64,000 nt of DNA. Origin: Calliopum simillimum (lineage: Eukaryota; Arthropoda; Insecta; Diptera; Lauxaniidae). The position numbers and the translations under genes are program-made. Shown in pieces: positions 12,332 through 21,899 of this stretch (positions are counted from its first letter, which is position 1; every line of letters begins with the position of its first letter). The notes beneath the pieces were generated by a model. That model ran no database searches, was not told the DNA's origin, and was given only the letters and a program-made list of their open reading frames with translations. The stretch is from NCBI GenBank assembly GCA_951812925.1, contig OX638371.1:116769124-116833123 (forward strand), in the 5' to 3' direction.

Positions 12332-14665
12332 TGCCCTAATTCTCTATATCGAAAACTCTCACTTTTCGACTGAAAAGTGACTACAAATCAAATAGCTCAA
12401 TATTTTGTATTCACTAAAACCAGTGCTGGGCACCACTACATGCAACTTATTTTTTGTCTCGTTTTATCATATACGAACAGATACGAAAAAAATCCTCTCT
12501 TTGATACGAAGCAATTGAATATTTTATATTTGAATTTGAGCGAATGAGTTTTTTATATTCGAAATAGTTGTGATATTTGATTTTTATTTTTATATTGAAA
12601 AAATTGTCTGTCTGTTAAACGAAAACAGACGAATTTACAGTCAAGTTCGTCACTTGAAATTTTCTGTCGTTTAAAAGTCGAGAGCAAGTTCTTTTTTTGA
12701 ATTTATTGGTTGTGATGGACATTGTTATTTTTCCGATTTTCCGACGAAGGAGTTATGAAAACTATCGTCCTCTTCGGATAAATAGAAGAATTTTAAGAGC
12801 GTAAGTACGACTTTCATCATAAGGTAAAATAAAGTTAAGCGTTGCAAATTTATTTATTGCAGCATTGCAAAGAGTTTTCGCGTAAGAAAGAAGTCTTAAA
12901 ATATATTTTCGATGAACTGTCCCCAAAAATGAAAACCGGACGCAGAAAAACAGGAATACCAAATGTAATTAAACTGGCTTGCTTTTTGACGTTCCTTGCA
13001 TCAGGAAGCTATCAAGGTTTTGTTGGGACTGACTTCAAATGCTGTTTATCCCAATCATTTGCTTCAAGAGTTGTTACAGAGTGTTTGGAATTATTTGAAA
13101 AGGACTTCTGCTCGATATTTATATGGTTGTGGTTTTCTTTTCAATTCCAAAAATATCATTTTTTTTCTATATTTGTGACCATAATTTGGTTATCAAATAT
13201 GTCGACGTAAAAATCCCGGCACAAGCCACGATTCATTTATTTGGGAATGTAGTAATTCTGACTCTTACCTAAACCCAAATTTGAAAGAGGAAAAATAAGT
13301 GCACGTCTTCTTGGCAAGTTTTTTTTTAAGGACATATGTGAATAGTAAAATATACGCAAAATAATCGTAGAAGGTGTTAAAAAATATCAAACTCTTAAAT
13401 ATTAGATGCAACCTCTTTTTTAAAGTTTCTTTTTTCAAAAGATTAGCTCATAAAAATAAATCCATATTCTATCTGTAATATGAAATGTGCAAAATATATT
13501 TTCTTTAAAATCATTTAGCAGGAAAAAAACTGGTTTTTATAAAAAAACTCAATTTTTCGTCCATTTTTAGGCATACGCCATTCAGATGCAACCCATTAGC
13601 AGTCTCGAGATTTTTGGCAATTTTTACGATTCTTAATTTAAGTGCTGAAGATAAATAGTTTTGTGTATTTAAAGATATTATATGGTTGTGTAATCTCTGT
13701 GAGATTTAGAAAACTATACTTAAAATAAAAGCATTCAAAATGCACAGGTTACAAATTGTAATTTTTCACCTTAATATGCATCAAACTCCACCTTATGAAC
13801 TATATTTTTGCAATTTTGGTTAAATTTTGAACTGCTCTAACGTACTTGCATAGTAGTTATTATTTTTCAGTAGATTCTGCTAACCAATTGTCATTGTTTA
13901 TTAACACCGTTCAGAAATCCACAGAGACTTTTTTTAAAAAAAATATAACGAGCAATTTTCTAAAGCACGCAATGTAGTTGAACGGTATTTTGGAGTCCTC
14001 AAAAATAGGTTTCGATGCATTTTTACCGAGATAAGACTGCGTTACTCTTTTATGGTAGTAACTAAAATTATAAATGTTTGTTGTGCTTAACATAACGCTA
14101 TATACATTACAAAAATGAGATGCCGACTTTAGAAGAACTCGAAAGCAATGAAATTGTAACTAAAATTGAGAGACCACCAAATGAAAACACCCAAGCTACA
14201 ACTTTAAGGAGAATAATAGCAGAAACTTTTGTATAATACATGTTTTCTGCACTTGTTCCTTAATAAAACTAACTTATATTGCAATAGAATCCTTTTTAAA
14301 TTTATTTAAATGATTTATTGGGTACATGTATAAATAAAAAATCTTCACTTCACTCAACCGTTTGCCGTTTTTTTTTTTCATTATTTTCAAACCAAATTTC
14401 AAAACCAATATCCAAACAGAACTGCCATTTGAAAATTATTTTCTTTTTTCAATTGAAAGAATTCAGTAAAAAGTTCGAAACATCATAAAAAAAAGAGTTG
14501 GCATTGCTCAAAAATGTATTGTCTTTACTTATTCGAAAGCAAAGCTACAAACCAAATGAGCGTTGACGAAAAACTCAATTCGATTTACAGAAAATATTTT
14601 TCAAACGAAAATGACTGGAAACGAATTTCAGTCACTCACATTTTTCGAGATAGAGAATTAGGACA
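12332..14665 (+). mobile_element. PIF/Harbinger DNA transposon, 2334 bp, nested in mariner
   Basis: Its ends are inverse copies, TGCCCTAATTCTCTATATCG at 12332 and TGTCCTAATTCTCTATCTCG (reverse complement) ending at 14665. A 3-bp TAA duplication lies at 12329-12331 and 14666-14668; TWA duplications are the hallmark of PIF/Harbinger. The interior encodes a broken Harbinger transposase on the plus strand. Both flanks fall within one mariner reading frame, which confirms the boundaries independently. I do not see the second, Myb-like protein that many Harbinger elements carry. Confidence 0.88.
12715..14236 (+). pseudogene. Harbinger (HARBI1-type) transposase pseudogene
   Basis: Starts plausibly at ATG 12715 (MDIVIFPIFRRRSYENYRP). 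A possible short intron with GTAAGT at 12801 and CAG at 12860-12862 follows, although the frame is not kept across it. The 12860s to 13120 encode the conserved N-terminal block with LTFLASGSYQGFVG and LSQSFASRVV. Near 13200-13260 the frame-shifted text gives NPGTSHDSFIWECS, the family's 'PGSxHDS' catalytic region. From 13945 the block SKARNVVERYFGVLKNRFR (the 'ExxFG' catalytic Glu region) leads through LRYSFMVVTKIINVCC to a stop at 14234-14236. Several frameshifts and stops make it inactive. The order of blocks matches HARBI1-like proteins. Confidence 0.88.
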
Positions 14666-15170
14666 TAAGTGTTCATGCAAAATCGAATGTATTGGAGTGG
14701 AACTAATGCCCAAGGATGCCTCTATCTCGCGGTATGACGATCTTGCATTATCAATTCACGCACGGCATCAATGTTCTCTGGCACAATGGCCGTTTTTGGA
14801 CGACCTTCACAGAATTAGTCTTTGAGAGATCGTCGGCCACGATTGGATTCATTAAACCAGTTTTTCACAGTGCTATAGGATGGTGCTTTATCGCCATACA
14901 AAGATTTAAGTTCATCGATGCACTCTTGTCGTGATAATCCACGTCGAAAGTTGTGAAAAATGATCGCACGAAAATGTTCACGAGTCAATTCCATTTTTTT
15001 GCCAAATTGATTTTTTCAAGTCACTATAAACAACACAAATGATGCTCGCACGCCAAAACGTTCTGAGTACGTTTATGCTAAAAAATGTCGAACTTTGTTA
15101 TGGTGTTGCCAGATTTTAGCTGTTGTCATAAGTGTTGCCTAGACCAGAAATATATATAGCAGCCCACGTA

Positions 15171-17180
15171 GTTTAAGCAAAACTAACAAAAAAAAAAACC
15201 TGGTGGAGGAATATTTAAAGGATAATGACGAAATGTTGCTAAAACATTTATATCATAATGAAATAGCAATTATATTTGAAAAAAGTTGAAGCTGGTGGAT
15301 AACCCCTCTAATTGTTAATTGATTTGATTATATAAAGATAAAATAATATGTTTAGCAATATAAAAAAAAACTTACGCGGAGAATGATACACACTTGTGTT
15401 CTTTACAAAATTTTTAAACTTAGAAAAAAAAAAAAACACACGAACACACACTATCGAAAAACCAAAACTGGCTGAGCTAAAAATGCACTGAATCTCCTCT
15501 TTATCTTCTTTTTCAGTTCTCTTTTTACTCAATATTTAAAAAATTTGCAGTTAGAATAAGAACAACTGAGCTGATCTAGTCTTAAACAAGGTACCAACTG
15601 CTATGTATGGCAATTTTACATTAAAAAATTTGGTCAAAAAGTTAACACAGAAAAGTAGTAGTAGTATATTAACAAATAATGTCGTAAATGTTTTTTTTTT
15701 AGAAAATAACGTAATAAGCAAAACGGGCAAAATAAGCTCACTAAAAAACGTCTGAGGACAGGACGGAGAATGACTTTTCAACATTTTTATGTTAAAATTT
15801 TATAGTCAAATATTACAAATTATTTTGCTTCTTCAAGCTAATCGTAAAGAAGCTCTGGTTAAGTATCTGCATTAAATTGTTAAAATATCAAATTGAAAAT
15901 TTAAATATGGTTTCTAGCCCGGGGACATTGAATGGTACATTTTTCGGAGAATCACACATGTACATCATAAAATCAGCTTTGAATTGTCTGTATTCATATT
16001 GTTCATATTCTCTAACATCCAATATGCCAAAGCTGCATTCATGTAATAAAGTATCGCTCAAAATGAATAAAAGAAACTATAAACTTTAAATATTTAAATT
16101 CCTTAAAGCAAAACATTTGCACTTCCGCGCCCCTTTTTTTCAGTTCTATTGCACAAGTGAACACATTAAGATGAAATAGTGGGCTGCTACGGGGCATAGT
16201 AATGCCCACACCTAGAACAACAACAACATAAAGAAAGTAATAAAAAGAGGCACAAAGATACAGCCAGGAAGGTGTCAGCCAAAGTATCAGCATTGCCATG
16301 GGAACAATATAATCTGCAGGAAGACGAAAAAAAGAAGAGGAAAATCACAAGCAAACAAAGCAAGGAAGATAAAACCAAAATGAGTAACACAAAATTTATG
16401 CAAAACAGAAAGACGTAAATGTATGGAATTAAGTTTAAGTTTACGCAAGCAGTGCCATGTACCATATTACGAATAAAACAAACTTCAAAGATATTTTTTT
16501 TTTTTTTTTTTGGAGAATTGATGGTAATGATGACGCTTATGAAGAAAAGTTTGAGCTTTCGTTAATTACAAAGTGAAAATTTATCAACTATATTTTATGT
16601 GCTAGCTACCTACATCAAGGCAAACAACCAGAACAAAATCCACGAATGCTGAAATCCCTCATAAATTATGCAGCATTTTAAAATCAGGATTCGCCATGTT
16701 TCCATACAAAGTAAACTTAAGTGTCAAGTTATTTTAATGAGCCCAGCAATTCCTTGAGCGCAAAACATGCGAAGACACCGGGGACTCTTGAAAGTCTCTC
16801 TATCTCATACACACACATACTTATTCGTAGAATGGATAAACAAACACGTAGACAATATCAATAGACTGCGGTGTAACATGACTAGAATTTGTGAAGGAAT
16901 GCTGCCCACTCATTTGCTTTGCCGAACACCTTAAGTTTACACGGAAAATTTCTGAATAAAATATGATTCCTATTTTAATATAGAGCTTCTTCCACTTGAA
17001 AACATTCCACAATAACAAAGATTTACCAAAATGAAGCAAAATGACATGCAGATCAGACTAAAAAATTTCTCTATCACGTCATTATTTCGAAATGTTGCTG
17101 CAGGAAAAATGTATGTACATATAGTATTCTTCTCAAACCTTAACTCTCAACTTTTTGAGAAGAAGATTATAACTATCCGA
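15171..17180. other. No gene seen
   Basis: AT-rich DNA with A-runs (15190, 15430) and T-runs (16493-16511). Short frames on the minus strand at 16039-16465 are hydrophobic and Cys/Ser/Leu-rich, read from poly-A/CAA repeats, and carry no domain. No RNA gene or transposon end was recognised. Confidence 0.5.
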
Positions 17181-17188
17181 GCCTATAA

Positions 17189-17480
17189 TTGGAGTCAATA
17201 AAGTGGAACAAACTTCAGACCAGACAAAATTGCGCCTTGTGTAAAGCTACCGGATGTCACCTCATGTCCCATCCCGACCACTTGCATAGTGAAACGGGGC
17301 ATCTCAAGATCCGAGAGCATAACATCCTTCTCATGCAGCAGTTTTTGTTACTCTGCCATAACCCCGAGCACCCTTCTTATGGCATAGCATTGACTTTTGG
17401 ACTGGGCTCGATCTGTTTTCGATTTCATATCATCCCTCTACAACAACATCGACTTAAATATCTCCCACTCAAGTCCATAA
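17189..17480 (+). pseudogene. Non-LTR retrotransposon reverse transcriptase, C-terminal scrap
   Basis: The translation contains KLQTRQNCALCKATGCHLMS, then HPDHLHSETGHLKIREHN, QFLLLCHNPEHPSY. These are the ordered landmarks (WxxLQxxQNxALRxxTGC, HLHxETxxLPIREHN, QFLLxCxxPxHP) found just downstream of the reverse transcriptase domain in LOA/jockey-group LINEs. The expected Arg-Ile of 'ALRIATG' is altered. It is a dead fragment of at most 100 residues. No 3' tail or target duplication was identified. Confidence 0.72.
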
Positions 17481-17484
17481 AATT

Positions 17485-17600
17485 AGTCTTGGTCTTGATC
17501 CTTTGTCTTGGTAATTTTGCAAGACCAAGACGTTGATATCATTGCAAGACCAAGACCAAGACCATAGCAGTCATGATCATCAAGATCAAGACTGCTTCTT
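17485..17600. repeat. CAAGAC hexamer tract in both orientations (hairpin)
   Basis: GTCTTGGTCTTGATC... at about 17488-17512 faces CAAGACCAAGAC copies at about 17521-17563. A further AAGATCAAGACTG follows, then GTCTTGCGAA. The inverse hexamers can fold into a hairpin. The isolated scrap AAGACCAAGACCACT at about 17740 suggests the tract once extended further. Confidence 0.6.
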
Positions 17601-19350
17601 AGTCTTGCGAATAGGTGTGTCACGCCCCTTTCAAGCATAAAATCATGTCTCAATTTGAAATTTGGCATCTTAAAAATCCAACTGCTTTGTAAAAATATGG
17701 TTTGGAAATTTTGAGTCTTTAGAAATTTTTTCAAGATAAAGACCAAGACCACTACATATGTATAAGTAATTGAACATTTTTATTTTGTGTCACAAGAAAA
17801 TAATTTGCAATGCGTAATTCTAAAGCATACACCGAAAGAAAAACATGCTCTTTTTTTTTGTTTCGAGCTAAATGCCATTTTCAGTGTAGCAGCAAAGTCT
17901 TGAACAAAGAGTAAATAAATAAACAAATTCTCGATGAACAACGCATAAAGTTCCACTTTCGCAATTTCCACATAAAAGACAAAGCGACAGACCGACAATG
18001 CCTTCGATACCCCGCTTACCTTAGAAACGACAAAAGTGCCGGCTTAGAAGCAGAAATGACTTTAACCGGAAAATAAATCCAAGTAGGAGGAAATCCTTTT
18101 TGTATTTTGGAATAAAAAAGAGCAAAAGACAAAGAAAAATAAAGTAAACCAAAGCAAAGTCAACGCAATCACGCAATAAAATAACAAACCGAAAAGACTC
18201 AGAGCAAAACTCAATGGAGCAAAAAGGAAAACAAAAAAATAAAAAGTTCGTAATTGTAGTAAGATGGCAACGCTATACATGGATGGCTCTTAGAGGCAGA
18301 CATCGAGGCTATAGGATTGTTGGTATCTGTAAATTGTATGGAACATGCTTAGGATAACTAAGCAATACGCCTTAATTTGGTTATGCTCGAAGCAAAATCA
18401 AGTTACTTATGCACTTGGTATTGAGTACAAAGGGATGACAGCGTGGAGGATATTGTCTGCGATAAAACAAATAAAACTGATGATGTTTTTAGTATTCATT
18501 TGTCTGATGAATTTTCTCTTAAAAGAAAATCTGTAGTTTTCAAAAGAGTTACACATTCACAAGCCTGGACTTAGGTAATAACCAATTTCATGATATCAAT
18601 TTCAAACGAATACTCATTAAGTCGTATCGCATACATCTTTATATCCTTGCATGTCTCGTAGCAATAAAAATAATCCTCTAAAGTACAGCATTATCATCTA
18701 AACACTAAAAACAAAAAAAAAAAAAAAAAACACTGAAATCATAATATAAAGTATGTTTGTATGTACTCGTATATAGCAATATTAAATATCAGAGTTTGTG
18801 TTGCTGTCAAAATCGTTATCATGCCAAGACACATTTATGCGTCAAATGTTAGGGGAAAAAAGAACCAACTCCTAGAGAAGGTATGCACGTATAAGCAAGT
18901 AATCCCAGTGTGACAGAGGCGCAGGAAAAAAAGAAAAACCCATAACAATAAACACTTGAGCGCTATTTCAAGTGGTCATGAACATGAAAATAATAAAAAC
19001 AACAATAAAACATGTTAACAGGCAAAACAACAAAAAAAATGGAAAAAGAAAACACTAAGGAATATTTAAGGCAAAAAATGAACAAAAAACACAGAGCCTT
19101 GTTGATGAATTATGTTTATTTTGGAATTTCAAACCTTTTAATGATAATTCTAATGTTAGAAACTAATCATAAAATGCGTGTTTATTTTTACTACTTATTA
19201 CATATTATTAATGTTGATGTCTTACATGTACATTAGAGCGTATTAATTTGTTCAAAACTAACATTTTTGGCATGCTTTCATTTGGTTTCATTTGAATCCA
19301 CTCATGTTTCAGTGGTCCATGGCCTGGTGACCAAGTGGCCACATTGGGTT
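17601..19350. other. No gene seen
   Basis: AT-rich DNA with an A-run at about 18711-18730 and A-rich non-coding sequence at 18950-19080. The short frames are composition artefacts. No domain or structured RNA was recognised. Confidence 0.5.
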
Positions 19351-19355
19351 CTTAG

Positions 19356-19515
19356 TACACTGAGAAAACAGTATGATTATATACATCAAAATTTGGTAAT
19401 AATTAACAAATAATATATTTGATATAGGCGAATAGAATATTTGATATTATTTAATGTGTGGCATATTTGAGCAATTTTATTGGTTCAATCGTATATTTGT
19501 TAATAATTACCAAAT
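19356..19515. repeat. Short inverted-repeat element beginning TACACTGAGAAAAC
   Basis: ATTTGGTAATAATTAACAAAT near 19391 is the inverse of ATTTGTTAATAATTACCAAAT near 19493, giving arms of 21 bp or more with a spacer of about 80 bp. The start TACACTGAGAAAAC resembles the starts of the repeats near 25751, 32385 and 36616 (TACAC[G/A]GAGAAAA-like). This points to a dispersed family, though the right end is not resolved. Confidence 0.45.
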
Positions 19516-19719
19516 ATATGTTTGAATATAAAGACATTTATTATTTTGAATTTAGACCTTTATTATTATTAATCTTTTTATTAATTAGGAACTAATATGG
19601 CAATATTTACTATAAATTAAAATGCACATATACACTCCTGTTATAGTGCGTTTGTATTGCGAATCTGTATCCCTAATAACTAAATGCCTTCCGTTAATTT
19701 TTGGTTATTCAGTTGGCTG

Positions 19720-20589
19720 CACTTCTTCATCATCTTCTTGAATGAGAAGAAGTTCTTCTAATACCATCCTCATAGCTGTATGTGCCACTGACTCTATAGT
19801 TTGATGGTTTGTAAGGACTGTAATTTTTTTTTTGTTGTCACTCCACTTCAGAAATTATCAAAGTATACATCGAAATCACAAGGATTTTCAACAATAAACA
19901 ATAATCACGAAACGGTATCAGCACCCAAACCAATTTGCTTATTGTAGCCACCACCATATCCACATGGAAAGAATTGGTACACACATCCTTCAGATGAACT
20001 AAGGCACCACAGTTTATATCAAAATCGAATGGGCTCTGATTTATATTTTTCAAGAGTGCTTACCACAGTAGAGCACAATTTGCCCATCAATCGAAAGAAG
20101 TTCGCTGAAAATTTTTAACTTACTAAAATTTATATTAAGTAGGAGTAATTTTGAAAAAATTTTCCTCTTTCTTTCAACAGTAATTTTTAACCCGAATGGA
20201 GATATGCCGTCCTTGTAAAGACTGACTGCTCTTATAATCATTATAACCGGACATCAAAAGAATACCCAGGAATCGCATTTTATAAGCTTCTAAATCTGTA
20301 CACAACTTGGTTTGCTCAAACGATTGTAAGCTTTTGAATGGTGCTATATTTACGTTTTGCCCAGGATCTGCGAAGTCCTCTTCCTAGAGATCACACTCGA
20401 TTTCTACATATCATGCAACTTCTTGAATGCGTTCAGAGTTCATATTCGGCAATTATATTTTCATGAAAGTGTTGCTCATTAGTAAGATTGTTAACCTTTT
20501 CAGGTGTTTATTGGGCCCAGTTCATCATAACCCAAATTTTTAATTATTTGCTTCAGTTCCGCTGCATTCAAATATCGACGACTTGACAT
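19720..20589 (-). pseudogene. piggyBac transposase pseudogene
   Basis: The minus-strand reading starts at ATG 20589 with MSSRRYLNAAELKQIIKNLG and is broken by a stop after about 30 residues. Further on, CTDLEAYKMRFLGILLMSGY matches the conserved 'ELxAFxGLLxxMGY' block. SELLSIDGQIVLYCGKHS matches the 'LSVDExMVPYxGRHS' block that holds the first catalytic Asp. Another frame gives DVYFDNF, matching the 'VYFDNFF' block with a later catalytic Asp. The spacing between blocks is shorter than in full-length proteins and the C-terminal Cys-rich region is not seen. It is an internally deleted, frameshifted copy. Confidence 0.72.
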
Positions 20590-21099
20590 TTTACTTTTCT
20601 TTTCACACTATTCATTAAATTTTTTAGAATTTTCATTAACGAAACTAAAAAATCTCTCACGAACAATTTATTTAACATGAAAACCAACAATGGATTATCA
20701 AGTGACGTTTCCGCAGAAATGGACCAGCGTTCGATTTTTCGTACACTAGTTTTGCAGCTTGCTCAGTTTTTCACAAATAATTATTTTTTTTTAAAAAAAA
20801 AGATGTAAAAATAGAGTTCATTCCTTTGTTAGTAAAACCAAAGTTTAAACTTGCAAAAAAATTGTAACCTCGTTTATCATTTTTTCATTATCATGAACCT
20901 CTAAAAAGGGGAAATTTTCCAAATAAAAAAATTTTATAATAAAAAATAGGAAAAATTTAATATTGCAATTTTTTCCAATAGGCAATTAACTTAATTTAAC
21001 TTTCATAAATAAAAATTTCAGTATTTATTTCCTATTAAATATATTGTTATAAATTTTTAAAGTTGCTGTACGAAAAATCGTACAAATGTTCAAAATGGG
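19720..21099 (-). mobile_element. piggyBac-like element remnant with one probable end
   Basis: A minus-strand transposase pseudogene (19720-20589) is preceded, at its 5' side, by a probable element end. This is TTAA at 21100-21103 next to CCCATTTTGAACATTTGTAC (minus-strand reading), which runs into the perfect palindrome GTACGATTTTTCGTAC at 21069-21084. A second near-copy of that palindrome lies at about 20730-20746, like the subterminal repeat of piggyBac. The opposite terminus was not found, so the element is probably truncated. Confidence 0.6.
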
Positions 21100-21654
21100 T
21101 TAAAAACTGTTTTATGTTCTACGTATCTCATTAAGTTTCACCGAAACCTGTGCATGTTCCTGAAATTCATAACCAGGTGACCAAATGGCCATATTGCTAC
21201 CATCCTTTGGCAACACGAAACGTTGATGTCGTCATTTTATATATTAAAATATTTTAAGTTTTTTTTTTTTTTTTCAAAAATGGTCTTCTTGGAGACTTCC
21301 GGTTAATGTGAGGGGGCGGTGTGGACGTGGTGAATCCAAGGTCATCATGATAATTTAACGATAGCCAACATTCCAAAGATCAGATATGTATTAACAAATA
21401 ATTTTTAGAGATTTTAGTTTCATAGAATCCCTATTTTAACTCTCTGAGCCAATCGGAGTTAAAAAAAATTACATACTCAGGTAGCGAAAGCGCTTTTTTG
21501 CTCTAAAAACCCTCAAGAATTTGTTATGAAAGAGTACAGGCCCTATTTATATTGCCTCGTTGAGAATAGAATTACAGTTCACTCGTCGCAGTTTTATATA
21601 TGAAATATCAAAGTAATTTGCAGAAGTCAAAACTACTAAATTAGATTATTGTGT

Positions 21655-21890
21655 TCTAGATCATTGACTTGCGCAAAGACAATATCCGAAGCATTTACCT
21701 TCAAACCTTGTACCATAGGTACCATACAAATGACTTCATAGCATTTCAATGCAAGACTATCCTGACATTCGGCCTTCGATTTTTGTAACTCTGGCAAGAT
21801 CTTTTTAGTGGTTATCTATCACCACATTATTATAGAGCCTGCCCTAAACTTATATGTGGGCTTAACGTGTTGTGGCTGAAATCTCGAACC
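21655..21890 (-). pseudogene. Tc1-like transposase, central fragment
   Basis: The minus-strand reading shows AGSIIMW, then GLKVNASDIVFAQ. This corresponds in order to the 'GGSIMVWGC' block and the region just before 'QQDNDPKHT' of Tc1-like transposases. The text around LKVNASDIVF is closely related to that in the 29512-30162 copy (LKVNASNIVFQQDNDP), so both belong to one family. No termini were found here and stops interrupt the frame. Confidence 0.55.
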
Positions 21891-21899
21891 GTTTCACTT

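Larger units (their letters stand above)
12279..14994 (-). pseudogene. Mariner transposase, N-terminal half only, split by insertion
   Basis: Reads on the minus strand from ATG at 14994 and begins MELTREHFRAIIFHNFRR, matching the start of the 39137 copy. It continues through the helix-turn-helix DNA-binding region to GISSTPIHSILHEHL. The Harbinger insertion then splits the coding sequence at the TAA duplication. The reading resumes at 12328 with VGKNVCS and stops being homologous after HNLSIA near 12279. All catalytic DD34D residues lie in the missing C-terminal part, so it cannot encode an active enzyme. A closely related copy lies at 39137. Confidence 0.85.
12097..15168 (-). mobile_element. 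Mariner-family element interrupted by a Harbinger element
   Basis: Both ends carry the same terminal inverted repeat: CGTGGGCTGCTATATATATT at 12097 and its inverse ending at 15168. A TA duplication sits at 12095-12096 and 15169-15170, as expected for Tc1/mariner. From the right end inward, on the minus strand, come the 5' leader, an ATG at 14994 and the first part of a mariner transposase. The left end also resembles the 5' leader (compare 38962-39136), not a normal 3' end, so the original copy was an internally deleted 5'/5' inverted fusion. Without the 2.33-kb insertion and one copy of its 3-bp duplication it would be about 735 bp. Confidence 0.88.

Noticed and set aside
16190..16220. Mariner end-like GTGGGCTGCTAC
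   Set aside because: Similarity to the mariner terminal repeat stops after 12 bases; no TATATTTCTGG follows and no partner end is present.
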